DNA from: Stenotrophomonas maltophilia
GTDB taxonomy: Bacteria; Pseudomonadota; Gammaproteobacteria; Xanthomonadales; Xanthomonadaceae
Direction of reading: 5' to 3'
Length of the DNA: 64,000 nucleotides
Assembly: GCF_002138415.1 (NCBI RefSeq)
Contig: NZ_CP015612.1
Coordinates: 4,008,001 to 4,072,000, forward strand
A program made the translations under genes and the position numbers. The notes beneath the pieces are model-generated. The model did no database searches, was not told where the DNA came from, and saw only the letters and a list, made by a program, of their open reading frames with translations. This document shows, in pieces, positions 29,646 to 41,169 of the stretch; positions within the stretch are counted from its first letter, which is position 1, and the number at the start of each line of letters is the position of its first letter.

Positions 29646-31358
29646 TTACAGCAGCACGCGGCGCATGTCGGCCAGTACCTGCGACAGGTACGTGGTGAAG
29701 CGTGCGGCCAGAGCGCCGTCGATGACGCGGTGGTCGTAGCTCAGCGACAGCGGCAGCATCAGCTTCGGTGCGAACTCCTTGCCGTTCCAGACTGGCTGGA
29801 TGGACGACTTGGAGACGCCGAGGATGGCCACTTCCGGTGCATTGACGATCGGGGTGAACGCGGTGCCGCCGATGCCGCCCAGCGAGCTGATCGAGAAGCA
29901 GCCGCCGCTCATGTCGGCCGGGCCCAGCTTGCCGTCACGTGCCTTCTTGGCCAGTTCGCCGGTTTCCTGCGCGATCTGCACCACGCCCTTCTTGTCCACG
30001 TCGCGGATGACCGGCACGACCAGGCCGTTCGGCGTGTCGGCGGCGAAGCCGATGTGGAAGTACTTCTTCAGGGTCAGGTTTTCACCGCTGGCATCGAGCG
30101 AGGCGTTGAATTCCGGGAACTTCTTCAGCGCCGCGGCGCTGGCCTTGATCAGGAAGGCGAGCATGGTCAGCTTGATGCCGGCCTTCTCGTTTTCCTTGTT
30201 CAGCGCCACGCGCAGGCCTTCCAGGTCGGTGATGTCAGCCTGCTCGAACTGGGTGACGTGCGGAATCATCGCCCAGTTGCGGGCCAGGTTCGCACCCGAG
30301 ATCTTCTTGATGCGCGACAGCGGCTGGACCTCGGTCTCGCCGAACTTGCTGAAGTCGACCTTCGGCCACGGCAGCAGGTTCAGGCCACCACCGGCAGCAA
30401 CAGCAGCACCGCCGGCAGCCGGCACGCCACCGCTGAGTGCGGCCTTGACGAACTTCTGCACGTCACCCTTGGTGATGCGGCCACCCTTCTCGGTGCCGTT
30501 GATCTGCAGCAGGTCCACGCCCAGCTCGCGGGCGAACACACGCACCGCCGGGGTGGCATACGGCACCTTGGCCGGCAGCACGCCATCGGCGTTGAACTGC
30601 ACCGGCGGGCTGGACGGGGTACCGGCCGAGGCGATCTCGCGGGCCGCCAGCTTGTCCGGCTGCGCCGGCACAGCGACCGGCTCGACCTTGGTGGCGGTCT
30701 CGGCGGCAGCCGGGGCGGCAGCAGCGGCAGCCTTGGTCGGCGCAGGCGCAGCAGCGCCCTCGGCTTCGATGATGGCGACCACATTGCCCTGCGACAGAGT
30801 GTCGCCGACCTTGACCTTCAGCTCCTTGACCACGCCAGCCACCGAAGACGGCACTTCCATGGTGGCCTTGTCGCTTTCCAGCGTCACCAGGCCCTGGTCC
30901 TTCTTGACCGTGTCGCCCACGGCGACCAGCACTTCGATGACCGGAATGCCGGAGTAGTCGCCGATATCCGGCACCAGCGCTTCAACCGCACCACCGCTGG
31001 CAGCCGGAGCGGCCGGCGCAGCTGCGGCCGGGGCCGGCGCGCTCTGGGTGGCAGCAGCCGGGGCAGCGGCCTTGGCCGGTGCCGGCGCAGCCGCCGCCGG
31101 CTTGGCGGCTTCGCCTTCGGCCACTTCGATCAGGGCCACGACCTTGCCTTCGGACAGGTTGTCGCCGACCTTGACCTTCAGTTCCTTGACCACGCCAGCC
31201 ACCGAGGACGGCACTTCCATGGTCGCCTTGTCGCTTTCCAGCGTCACCAGGCCCTGGTCCTTCTTGACCGTGTCGCCGACGGCGACAAGCACCTCGATTA
31301 CCGGAATATCGCTGTAGTCACCGATATCGGGGACAAGTGCTTCCTTGATTTCGGCCAT
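29646..31358 (-). CDS. aceF: Pyruvate dehydrogenase E2, dihydrolipoamide acetyltransferase
   Basis: 570 residues: two lipoyl domains (about 1-80 and 120-200, each with ESDKATMEVPSS and its lipoylated Lys), joined by Ala/Pro linkers, a peripheral-subunit-binding domain (ATPAVRVFARELGVDL region, about 270-310) and the catalytic acyltransferase core, with the active-site His in SLSYDHRVIDGA near the C-terminus. It transfers acetyl groups from E1 to CoA. The start MAEIKEALVPDIG is typical; the frame upstream is spacer. No aceE (E1) is in the window. The two lipoyl domains are almost identical at DNA level. Confidence 0.96.
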   Translation of the reverse strand: MAEIKEALVPDIGDYSDIPVIEVLVAVGDTVKKDQGLVTLESDKATMEVPSSVAGVVKELKVKVGDNLSEGKVVALIEVAEGEAAKPAAAAPAPAKAAAPAAATQSAPAPAAAAPAAPAASGGAVEALVPDIGDYSGIPVIEVLVAVGDTVKKDQGLVTLESDKATMEVPSSVAGVVKELKVKVGDTLSQGNVVAIIEAEGAAAPAPTKAAAAAAPAAAETATKVEPVAVPAQPDKLAAREIASAGTPSSPPVQFNADGVLPAKVPYATPAVRVFARELGVDLLQINGTEKGGRITKGDVQKFVKAALSGGVPAAGGAAVAAGGGLNLLPWPKVDFSKFGETEVQPLSRIKKISGANLARNWAMIPHVTQFEQADITDLEGLRVALNKENEKAGIKLTMLAFLIKASAAALKKFPEFNASLDASGENLTLKKYFHIGFAADTPNGLVVPVIRDVDKKGVVQIAQETGELAKKARDGKLGPADMSGGCFSISSLGGIGGTAFTPIVNAPEVAILGVSKSSIQPVWNGKEFAPKLMLPLSLSYDHRVIDGALAARFTTYLSQVLADMRRVLL

Positions 31359-31525
31359 GGGGATAACTCCGGCAATCTGGTGTAGGGAAACGTCTATTGT
31401 GCGGCCAGCGGGGGCCAGCGCCAACCGTTACAGGTGTTTTCAGTACGCACGCAGCCGGGACACGCTGTTGCTCATGGGTTGCGGCCGCGACCAGTCGGTA
31501 GCGTATTGTCCGGACGATGTCCGCT

Positions 31526-32026
31526 TCATGTCGCCAGTACGTCGGCTACCGGCTGCCAGGCCCGGCGCAGCCGTGGCAGCGACCAGGCCGCATTGGCCGG
31601 GCTGGTGGACGGCAGTGCCAACAGCCTTGGCGGGGTCTCCAGGCAGGGCAGCACCCAGCGCTGGAAGGCCTGCAGCGACGCGCCACCGTTACAACCGATC
31701 AGCTCCAGCTCAGGAAGCGAAGCGATCAGTGCCGGCAGCGCATTGGGCACTTCCGTGCCGCGCACGATGTCCGCATCCAGGCTGCCGCGCCGCTCGCACT
31801 GGCCGATCACATCCCACAGGCCGACACCTGACGCCTGTAGTGCCTGCAGTCGCTGCACATAGGGCAGACCCGCGTCGAATCCGCAGATATCGGCCAGCAG
31901 CGGCCAGAAACGATTGCGCGCATGCGCGTAGTAACGCTGCTCCTGCAGCGATGCCACGCCCGGCATCGAGCCCAGCAGCAGCACCCTGCAATCCACGTTC
32001 ACCTGCGCTTGCAGGCCGATGCACAT
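31526..32026 (-). CDS. DNA-deoxyinosine glycosylase-like protein (UDG superfamily)
   Basis: About 166 residues from the ATG giving MCIGLQAQV. The uracil-DNA-glycosylase fold is suggested by LLLGSMPGVASLQEQRYYAHARNRFW (motif 1, with the catalytic Asn near the end) and the C-terminal LPSTSPANA (motif 2). This pattern fits the family-6 hypoxanthine/deoxyinosine glycosylases, which remove deaminated adenine. Earlier in-frame ATGs at 32086 and 32119 would lengthen it by 20-31 residues without recognisable conservation. It is monocistronic and divergent from the ompW-like gene, with about 200 bp between them. Confidence 0.8.
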   Translation of the reverse strand: MCIGLQAQVNVDCRVLLLGSMPGVASLQEQRYYAHARNRFWPLLADICGFDAGLPYVQRLQALQASGVGLWDVIGQCERRGSLDADIVRGTEVPNALPALIASLPELELIGCNGGASLQAFQRWVLPCLETPPRLLALPSTSPANAAWSLPRLRRAWQPVADVLAT

Positions 32027-32227
32027 CGTTGCCACGCTCACATCTTCTCCAACTGAATGAATGTCACCGATGACCGGAAACCCCATGAATACAGGCTTTT
32101 CGCGCTGATCGCTGAACAAGGAAAACTATTTTTTAACGCGCGTCGGATTCGATTCATGTTGAGGCGACTACGGTGTGCTCGCCCCGCAACCGGGGGCCCA
32201 AAACAAGAAACATTAGGAGATACCCCC

Positions 32228-32863
32228 ATGCGCTCCATCCGTATCCTGAGTCTCGCCCTGCTGACCTCCGCCGCGTTCGCGCCGGCCGCTTTCGCCCAGG
32301 ACAGCAGCAGCACCGACACCGCTTCGGGCAAGCATTTTGCCGTTGTTGGCGGCATCTCGCTGCTGGAACCGAAGAACGACCCGATCACCGGCGTGAAGAA
32401 GACCGATGGTGGCCCGGCGCCGACCGTCAGCTTCAGCTACTACATCAACGACAACTGGGCCGTTGAGCTGTGGGGCGCCGCCGACAAGTTCGACAACAAG
32501 TTCAAGGGCCCGAACAACGCCCGCCTGGGCTCGGTCGAGCAGCAGCCGGTTGCCCTGAGCGGCCAGTACCACTTCGGCCAGGCCGACAACGTGTTCCGCC
32601 CGTTCGTGGGCGTGGGCTACTACCAGTCGAGCTTCAGCAACGAGAAGCTGGGCAACGGCGCTGACACCGACATCCGCTTCAAGGATGCCAAGGGCGTGAT
32701 CGGCACCGTCGGCGTGGACATGAACATCAACTCCACCTGGTTCGCCCGTGCTGACGCCCGCTACATGCGCGCCCGCCCGGACGTGAAGGTTGGCGGCGAG
32801 AAGATCGGCGAAGCCAAGATGGATCCGTGGACCGTCGGCTTCGGCATCGGTGCCCGCTTCTGA
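32228..32863 (+). CDS. ompW: OmpW-family outer-membrane protein
   Basis: 211 residues: a signal peptide ending AAFAPAAFA before QDSSSTD, then an eight-strand barrel with OmpW hallmarks: the early FAVVGGISLLEPKNDP segment, PTVSFSYYINDNWAVELW, a LSGQYHFG strand, FRPFVGVGYYQSSF and the C-terminal DPWTVGFGIGARF ending in Phe. OmpW proteins form a narrow hydrophobic channel. TAGGAGA precedes the ATG at 32228 and fixes the start. A terminator follows. Confidence 0.88.
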   Translation: MRSIRILSLALLTSAAFAPAAFAQDSSSTDTASGKHFAVVGGISLLEPKNDPITGVKKTDGGPAPTVSFSYYINDNWAVELWGAADKFDNKFKGPNNARLGSVEQQPVALSGQYHFGQADNVFRPFVGVGYYQSSFSNEKLGNGADTDIRFKDAKGVIGTVGVDMNINSTWFARADARYMRARPDVKVGGEKIGEAKMDPWTVGFGIGARF

Positions 32864-32894
32864 TCCAGGCTGCACCTGCTTCACTGATGTAACG

Positions 32895-32924
32895 CGACGG
32901 GCCCTTCGGGGCCCGTCGTCGTTT
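32895..32924 (+). terminator. Terminator of the ompW-like gene
   Basis: CGACGGGCC-CTTCGG-GGCCCGTCG forms a 9-bp stem on a CUUCGG-type loop, followed by TCGTTT. Confidence 0.75.
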
Positions 32925-32940
32925 CCGTCACCTGCGTTCT

Positions 32941-33027
32941 GTAGAGTCGACGGTCAGTCGACTGCTCTTGTAGAGCCGAGCCCATGCTCGGCTATCGAAA
33001 AAGCAGTCGACTGACAGTCGGCTCTAC
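32941..33027. repeat. Composite of three SMAG-type palindromes
   Basis: GTAGAGTCGACGGTCAGTCGAC (from 32941), a different one, GTAGAGCCGAGCCCATGCTCGGCT, in the middle, and an inverted GTCGACTGACAGTCGGCTCTAC ending at 33027. A third palindrome subtype appears to have inserted inside a dimeric pair. It lies directly upstream of glpD. Confidence 0.8.
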
Positions 33028-33051
33028 ACACAAACAGGATGCGGAGGCGCG

Positions 33052-36170
<3,119 letters not shown>

Positions 36171-36172
36171 AG

Positions 36173-36248
36173 GTAGTGCCGGCCGCTGGCCGGCAACCCC
36201 ATGATCTTTGGCGGCGTTTGCAGATTGCCGGCCAGCGGCCGGCACTAC
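36173..36248. repeat. SMAG-type GTAG palindrome pair
   Basis: GTAGTGCCGGCCGCTGGCCG... at 36173-36196 and its inverted copy ending CACTAC at 36225-36248 lie between the convergent glpK and the MetQ-like gene. Their mutual pairing makes a long hairpin that may terminate both transcripts. Confidence 0.85.
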
Positions 36249-36276
36249 CGCATGGCCAGAACGTCCGTAGCGCCGG

Positions 36277-37071
36277 TCAGAACGCCGGCAGCACCGCGCC
36301 CTTGTACTTGGTCTCGATGAAGGCCTTCACCTGCGGGCTGGTCAGCGCCTTGGCCAGCTTCTGCACACGGGCGTCGTCCTTGTTGTCCGGGCGTGCGACC
36401 AGGAAGTTCACGTACGGCGAGTCCTTGCTCTCGATCGCCAGTGCGTCCTTGGTCGGGTTGAGGCCGGCGTCCAGTGCATAGTTGGTGTTGATCAGGGCCA
36501 GGTCGACCTGGTCCAGCACGCGCGGCAGCATCGCCGAGTCCAGCTCGCGGAACTTCAGGTTCTTCGGATTGGCGGTGATGTCGCGCTGGGTCGACAGCGC
36601 GTTGGTCGGATCCTTCAGCTCGATCACGCCGGCCTTGTGCAGCAGGATCAGCGCGCGGCTGTTGTTGCTGGGGTCGTTCGGGATCACCACGTCGGCACCT
36701 TCGCGCAGCTCGGCCAGCGACTTGATCTTGCGCGAGTACGCACCGAACGGCTCGATGTGCACGCCGATCACCTTCACCAGGTCGGTCTTGCGGTCGCGGT
36801 TGTAGGCATCCAGGTACGGCTCGGTCTGGAAGTAGTTGGCGTCCACCTGCTTCTGCACCAGCTGGTCGTTGGGCTGCACGTAGTCGTTGAACACGCGCAC
36901 GTCCAGGTCCACGCCTTCCTGCTTGAGGATCGGCTTGACCACCTCGAGGATCTCGGCATGCGGCACGGCCGTGGCGGCCACCACCAGCTTCTGCGAGGGC
37001 TCGCCGGACTTGCCGCAGGCGGTCAGGGCCAGCGCAGCGGCGAGCAGGGGCAGCAACAGGGTCTTTTTCAT
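36277..37071 (-). CDS. metQ: MetQ/NlpA-type substrate-binding lipoprotein
   Basis: 264 residues: a lipoprotein signal peptide with lipobox LTAC (Cys19), then the NlpA/MetQ fold, with VAATAVPHAEILEVV, the NDYVQPNDQLVQKQVDANYFQTEPYLD segment and FGAYSRKI. The order is typical for D/L-methionine binding proteins of the MetNIQ importer. No metN or metI is adjacent, so it is either an orphan or the transporter genes lie elsewhere. The ligand methionine is inferred from family. It shares direction with the WYL regulator behind it. Confidence 0.87.
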   Translation of the reverse strand: MKKTLLLPLLAAALALTACGKSGEPSQKLVVAATAVPHAEILEVVKPILKQEGVDLDVRVFNDYVQPNDQLVQKQVDANYFQTEPYLDAYNRDRKTDLVKVIGVHIEPFGAYSRKIKSLAELREGADVVIPNDPSNNSRALILLHKAGVIELKDPTNALSTQRDITANPKNLKFRELDSAMLPRVLDQVDLALINTNYALDAGLNPTKDALAIESKDSPYVNFLVARPDNKDDARVQKLAKALTSPQVKAFIETKYKGAVLPAF

Positions 37072-37097
37072 GGGCGGAAGGGTTCTCGGGGGGAGTG

Positions 37098-38069
37098 TCA
37101 GGAGTTGTCGTAGTTGCTCAGGGCGAGCTCGAGCAGCGCCTTGGCCTGCTCACGCAGCATCACCGGTTCGACGATCTCGGCATCCGAGCCGTAGTGCAGC
37201 ACGTCCATCAGCAGCTCGCGCGAGACGCTGTACGGCACCTTCAGTTCATAGCGGCCATCGGCCAGGAAGCGGCCCTGCTGCTTGGAATGCCAGTGCTCGT
37301 CGGCCACCCAGCGCGCGGCCTTGGCGCTGAACAGAATGGTCGCCCAGCCCTTCGGCGCGCCGGAGAAGATGCCGTAGCTGGCCCCCAGCTGCTCGTCCAG
37401 CTCGCTGTCGGCCACATCGCGGGCGGTGCTGTCGATCACCCGCGCCTTGTGGATGCGATCCACGGCAAAACTGCGCAGCGCCTCGCGGTCATGGTCCCAG
37501 GCATCCAGGTACCAGTTGTCGCGGTAGTGGGTCAGGCGCTGTGGCGAAACGGTGCGCTTGGTCGGCTCGTCGGTGGAGCGGGCGCGGTACTCGAACGCCA
37601 GCTGGCGGCGCTCCAGCACGGCCGAAGCCACGCTGCGGAAGCTGCCTTCATCGAACTTGCGACCGCGGTGCGGAATCACCCGCACGCGGTCGACCGGCCA
37701 GCTGGAGACGCCGGCCTGGGCCGCCAGCAGGCTCTCGATGCGCTGCTGCAGCGGTGCCAGCACCGAGGACAGCACGCCGCCGCCGGTCCGCGCCAGCAGG
37801 TGCTGCGAGGCCAGCAGGGCATGCAGTTCCTCCGAGCTGAGCCACAGGCCGGGCAGCTCGAAACGGTCGCTCTCGTCAGCCTGGTAGCGGAAGCCCGCCT
37901 CGCCGTCGCCCTCGATCGGTGCCATCAGCGCATCGCGCAGGAAGGCCAGATCGCGGTAGACGGTGGCACGGGAGCAACCGAGCTTGTCCTGCAGGGTCGC
38001 CACCGTCACCGGATAGCGTGCGGACTTGAGCAGACGATGCAGGGCGGTGATGCGTTCGTATCGGTCCAT
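37098..38069 (-). CDS. WYL-domain transcriptional regulator (YafY type)
   Basis: 323 residues: an N-terminal HTH_11 (MDRYERITALHRLLKSARYPVTVATLQDKLGCSRATVYRDLAFLRD, about 1-50), a linker, then a WYL ligand-sensing domain (about 140-215, with RLTHYRDNWYLDAWDHDREALRSFAVDRI) and a C-terminal WCX extension. Such regulators sense nucleotides or cyclic nucleotides, often in stress responses. The ATG at 38069 gives the usual MDRYERI start; the very long open frame upstream is on the other side of the divergent lipoprotein gene and is not used. Confidence 0.88.
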   Translation of the reverse strand: MDRYERITALHRLLKSARYPVTVATLQDKLGCSRATVYRDLAFLRDALMAPIEGDGEAGFRYQADESDRFELPGLWLSSEELHALLASQHLLARTGGGVLSSVLAPLQQRIESLLAAQAGVSSWPVDRVRVIPHRGRKFDEGSFRSVASAVLERRQLAFEYRARSTDEPTKRTVSPQRLTHYRDNWYLDAWDHDREALRSFAVDRIHKARVIDSTARDVADSELDEQLGASYGIFSGAPKGWATILFSAKAARWVADEHWHSKQQGRFLADGRYELKVPYSVSRELLMDVLHYGSDAEIVEPVMLREQAKALLELALSNYDNS

Positions 38070-38150
38070 ACCCCCGATTATGTCCGAGTCGCGGGTCTTG
38101 TGTGGGACGTTTGGGCTATCGTGGTCGCCCCCACCCCTCTGGAACACCCG

Positions 38151-38753
38151 ATGCGCCGGTTGCCTGCCCTGTCCCTGCTGGCCTGCCTGCTGCTGGTCGC
38201 CTGTGATCGCGCGCCCGCGCCGGCCAGCACCGGAGCGCCCGTGCCTGCGGCGGATCCGGCGCAGGCCGTGCTGGGCGCCAGCCAGCGCTTCTCGGCCCTG
38301 CGCAGCTTCCACGCCGAACTGGAGGTGCTCGGTGCGCCGCAGCCGGTGCGCAGCGCCATGGACTTCGTCGCCCCCGACCGTTTCCGGGTGCAGACCCCGG
38401 CCGGGCCGCAGACCATCATCGGCGACACCATGTTCCTGCAGGCCGAGGGTGCGGTCCGCCAGGTGCCAACCCCGCCGGGCCTGCTCGAGCAGTGGCGCAA
38501 TCCGCTGCCGGCCGATGCCCTGCCCGCCGACCTGCAGGCCGAAGACCTGGGCAGCCAGTCGCTGGATGGCGTCGAAACCCGTCACTACCGGTTGCGCGGC
38601 GCCCAACCCGGCGAACGCCTGGAGTACTGGGTGGATGCCCAGGGCCTGCCACGGCAGATCGTGCGCAGCGGCAGCAGCAATGGCCGCAGCTTCCAGCTGC
38701 GCCTGCGCTATTCGCGCTTCAACGACCCGACATTGCGCGTCGATCTGCCCTGA
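38151..38753 (+). CDS. Putative lipoprotein, LolA/LolB-like beta domain
   Basis: 200 residues. Signal peptide with lipobox LVAC (Cys18) then an Ala/Pro-rich linker to about 45. The rest is a beta-rich domain (FHAELEVLG, SAMDFVAPDRFRVQTPAGPQTIIGDTMFLQAEG, LEYWVDAQGLPRQIVRSG) that follows the strand pattern of LolA/LolB/outer-membrane lipoprotein-sorting folds. No residue marks a known activity. Outer-membrane location is likely, since residue 2 of the mature form is Asp followed by Arg; an Asp+2 could however retain it in the inner membrane. Divergent from the WYL regulator. Confidence 0.7.
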   Translation: MRRLPALSLLACLLLVACDRAPAPASTGAPVPAADPAQAVLGASQRFSALRSFHAELEVLGAPQPVRSAMDFVAPDRFRVQTPAGPQTIIGDTMFLQAEGAVRQVPTPPGLLEQWRNPLPADALPADLQAEDLGSQSLDGVETRHYRLRGAQPGERLEYWVDAQGLPRQIVRSGSSNGRSFQLRLRYSRFNDPTLRVDLP

Positions 38754-38859
38754 ATAGGCGATCGCGGCAACGTTCGCTGAAGCGCGCATTGGATCGATTC
38801 GGACCGCCATCACGCTTCCAGTATCATCACCGGCTGTCAATCGCTTCGGAGAAGCCCCG

Positions 38860-39636
38860 ATGTCCCTGCGCGTGTCCCTGCTGATCCCCCTGCTGCTGTG
38901 CGCACCGCTCACGTATGCGCAGGATGCCTCCGAACTGGCGGCGATGTCCTCGCCGTGGAGCGGCAGTGGTGGCGAGCTCGGTTTCGCCTCGGCACGTGGC
39001 AACAGCAGCACCGAGAGCTTCAACGGCCGCCTGCGCCTGCGCTACACCGATGGCGACTGGGTGCACAGCATGGATCTGTTCGGCCTGCGCTCCAGCTCCA
39101 AGGTGACCGAGACCAACGACGACGGCACCACCACCCGCCGCAACAACACCACCGCCAACCGCTACACCGGCAGTGCCGGCAGCGCGCTGCAGCTGGGCGA
39201 GCACCGCCAGCTGACCGCGACGGTGCGTACCGAACGCGACGACTTCGCCACCTACGACCGCCAGAGCTCGTTCGGTCTGGGTTACGGCACCCGCCTGTGG
39301 AACACCGAGCGCTTCTCGTTCGACGCGCAGATCGGCCCCGGTGTGCGCCGCACCCACAGCACCGAGGACGACCGCACCCGCACCGGCATGATCGGCCGCG
39401 GTCTGTTCGACATGAAGTACTCGCTGACCGACAACACCGACCTGGTCAACACCCTGCTGGTCGAATCGGGTTCCTACAACACCTTTGGCCAGAACGACTT
39501 CGGTGTTTCGGTGAGCATGAACGAACATCTGGCGCTGAAGGCCGGCTGGCAGGCGCGTTACAACAGTGACGTGGCCGAGGACAAGCGCAAGACCGATACG
39601 CTGACCACGATGAACGTGGTCTACAAGTTCAAATAA
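38860..39636 (+). CDS. DUF481 outer-membrane protein (YdiY-like)
   Basis: 258 residues: a signal peptide ending APLTYA before QDASELAAM, then a barrel of alternating strands with the DUF481 pattern (SGGELGFASARGNSSTESFNGRLRLRYTDGDW, GYGTRLWNTERFSFDAQIGPGVRR, TDLVNTLLVESGS, NEHLALKAGWQARYNSD...LTTMNVVYKFK). Salt-induced outer-membrane proteins belong to this family. The acid/glycine-poor C-terminus ends Phe-Lys, unusual for a BAM signal. Followed by a strong terminator. Confidence 0.83.
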   Translation: MSLRVSLLIPLLLCAPLTYAQDASELAAMSSPWSGSGGELGFASARGNSSTESFNGRLRLRYTDGDWVHSMDLFGLRSSSKVTETNDDGTTTRRNNTTANRYTGSAGSALQLGEHRQLTATVRTERDDFATYDRQSSFGLGYGTRLWNTERFSFDAQIGPGVRRTHSTEDDRTRTGMIGRGLFDMKYSLTDNTDLVNTLLVESGSYNTFGQNDFGVSVSMNEHLALKAGWQARYNSDVAEDKRKTDTLTTMNVVYKFK

Positions 39637-39668
39637 GAAACGGGCGCCAAAGGCGCCCGTTCTTCTTT
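39637..39668 (+). terminator. Terminator behind the DUF481 gene
   Basis: AACGGGCGCC-AAA-GGCGCCCGTT followed by CTTCTTT forms an intrinsic terminator adjoining the stop codon. Confidence 0.85.
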
Positions 39669-39670
39669 CG

Positions 39671-39697
39671 GTAGTGCCGGCCGCTGGCCGGCACTAC
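39671..39697. repeat. Single SMAG-type perfect palindrome
   Basis: GTAGTGCCGGCCGCTGGCCGGCACTAC spans 39671-39697, with GTAG at one end and CTAC at the other, between convergent DUF481 and hemC genes. Confidence 0.8.
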
Positions 39698-39707
39698 CTG
39701 CGATGGG

Positions 39708-40619
39708 TCAGACGTTCAGCAGCTCGCCGGCACCGGCATCCAGCAGCATCTTCGCCACGCGCTGGCCCAGCGTTTCCGGATCACTGGCCGGCCCCACCGC
39801 CTCGGCACGCACCGCGCGGCCGTCGCTGGCGCTGCCAACCAGCCCTTGCAGGTGCAGGTCGTCGCCCTGCCACTGCGCGATGGCTGCTACCGGCACGTGG
39901 CAGCTGCCATGCAACGCACGGTTCATCGCCCGCTCGGCTTCCACGCAGGCACGGGTTTCCGCGTCATCCAGGCCGGCAAACAGCGCCATCAAGCGCGCGT
40001 TGCCACCATCGCACTCCACCGCCACCGCGCCCTGCGCCGGGGCCGGCAGCCACTGTGGCGGCTGCAGGCGCGCGACGATGCGCGCGCCCAGGCCCAGACG
40101 CTCCAGGCCCGCCACGGCCAGCACGATGGCGTCGTAGCCACCGTTGTCGAGCTTGGCCAAGCGGGTATTGACGTTGCCGCGCAGGTCCAGCAGTTCCAGG
40201 TCCGGGCGCAGCGCGCGCAGCTGTGCCTGACGACGCAGGGACGAGGTACCCACCCGCGCACCGATCGGCAGCGCATCCAGCGAGGCGTACAGGTTGGAGA
40301 CGAAACCATCGGCTGGATCGTGGCGGGTCAGCATCGCCGGCAGTGCGAAGGGTTCGTCCAGTTCCATCGGCACATCCTTCAGCGAGTGCACGGCGCAGTC
40401 GGCCTCGCCACGCAGCATGGCCAGCTCGAGCTCCTTCAGGAACAGGCCCTTGCCACCGATGGCGGCCAGCGAACGGTCGAGCACCTCATCGCCGCGGGTG
40501 CTCATCGGCACCAGTTCCACATGCAGGCCGGGATGGGCCTGGCGCAGGCGGTCGGCGACGTGTTCGCTCTGCCAGAGGGCGAGCGGGCTCTTGCGGGTGG
40601 CGATGCGGACGGTTTCCAT
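39708..40619 (-). CDS. hemC: Porphobilinogen deaminase (hydroxymethylbilane synthase)
   Basis: 303 residues; polymerises four porphobilinogen molecules in haem synthesis. N-terminal [19 protein letters not shown], the substrate-binding [10 protein letters not shown] and [19 protein letters not shown], and Cys240 (HGSCHVPVA) for the dipyrromethane cofactor are all visible. The start [11 protein letters not shown] is standard. It lies 550 bp behind algR in the same direction; the order algZ-algR-hemC is conserved with Pseudomonas, but here a repeat-filled spacer separates algR and hemC. Confidence 0.97.
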   Translation of the reverse strand: METVRIATRKSPLALWQSEHVADRLRQAHPGLHVELVPMSTRGDEVLDRSLAAIGGKGLFLKELELAMLRGEADCAVHSLKDVPMELDEPFALPAMLTRHDPADGFVSNLYASLDALPIGARVGTSSLRRQAQLRALRPDLELLDLRGNVNTRLAKLDNGGYDAIVLAVAGLERLGLGARIVARLQPPQWLPAPAQGAVAVECDGGNARLMALFAGLDDAETRACVEAERAMNRALHGSCHVPVAAIAQWQGDDLHLQGLVGSASDGRAVRAEAVGPASDPETLGQRVAKMLLDAGAGELLNV

Positions 40620-40703
40620 CTGGTCATTATCGCGCCTTCGGCGTGGATACGGCCAACGGCGGAGCCCCTCGTGGCTGGTGCGTCGGCTGGATCCATCGCG
40701 CTT

Positions 40704-40807
40704 GGCCGGGCGGGGTGGGGTCGCGCGGGACGCCGTGAATCCGTCCGTGGAGGCTTGGCCGCGGCATCCATGCCGCGGACACCCCCGCGCCCCCACCCCG
40801 CCCGGCC
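40704..40807 (+). repeat. Structured element C: long stem with two inner hairpins
   Basis: A G-rich left arm (40704-40729) pairs with 40782-40807 in 24 of 26 positions, the outer 17 bp being perfect. Inside are a small hairpin TCCG-TCCG-TGGA (40740-40751) and a 9-bp hairpin CCGCGGCAT-CC-ATGCCGCGG (40759-40778). The plan is a three-way junction and is shared by element D in the opposite orientation. Confidence 0.8.
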
Positions 40808-40880
40808 TCTGACAGTTTCCGTGCGCGCCAGCCACGGAAGATCAAAAGAAAAGCAGAGCAACAGCGGGTCGCTTCGCTCT

Positions 40881-40904
40881 GAGTCGAGCATGGCTCGACT
40901 CTAC
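40881..40904 (-). repeat. Single SMAG-type palindrome
   Basis: On the minus strand GTAGAGTCGAGCCATGCTCGACTC is a GTAG-headed palindrome, lying between structured elements C and D. Confidence 0.75.
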
Positions 40905-40966
40905 ATTTCTCTCCCCACCCGATAACAACAATGCTTTTGCTGTCCGATGCAGTGGAGAACGAGAGG

Positions 40967-41070
40967 GTTGGGCCGGGGTGGGGTGGCGGGACCGTTGGCG
41001 CCATGGATGGCGCCATCGAGCTTACAGGGATGTACTTGCAGCGTGTCCCGCCACCTCACCCCGGCCCGAC
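40967..41070 (-). repeat. Structured element D: 26-bp stem with two inner hairpins, inverted relative to C
   Basis: 40967-40992 pairs with 41045-41070 in 24 Watson-Crick and 2 G-T pairs. Read on the minus strand, the inside contains TACA-TCCC-TGTA (41023-41034) and GGCGCCAT-CC-ATGGCGCC (40997-41014), in the same order and with nearly the same spacing as in element C but with different stem sequences. The tail of this spacer (about 41090-41170) carries a TTGCTGTTGCTGTTGATC-type low-complexity run. Confidence 0.8.
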
Positions 41071-41169
41071 CCAGCACGTAGAAATACCGAGCCATGACCC
41101 GTTGTTGCTGTTGCTGTTGATCTTGATGTTGATCTGTAAGCAGTCGCGGCCGCAGGCCGCGCGGAACAC

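Noticed and set aside
27814..31385. Long plus-strand frames opposite lpdA and aceF
   Set aside because: Antisense shadows of clearly identified E3 and E2 genes.
38070..39023. Upstream extension of the WYL regulator to 641 codons
   Set aside because: It overlaps the divergent lipoprotein and DUF481 genes; MDRYERI at 38069 is the family-typical start.
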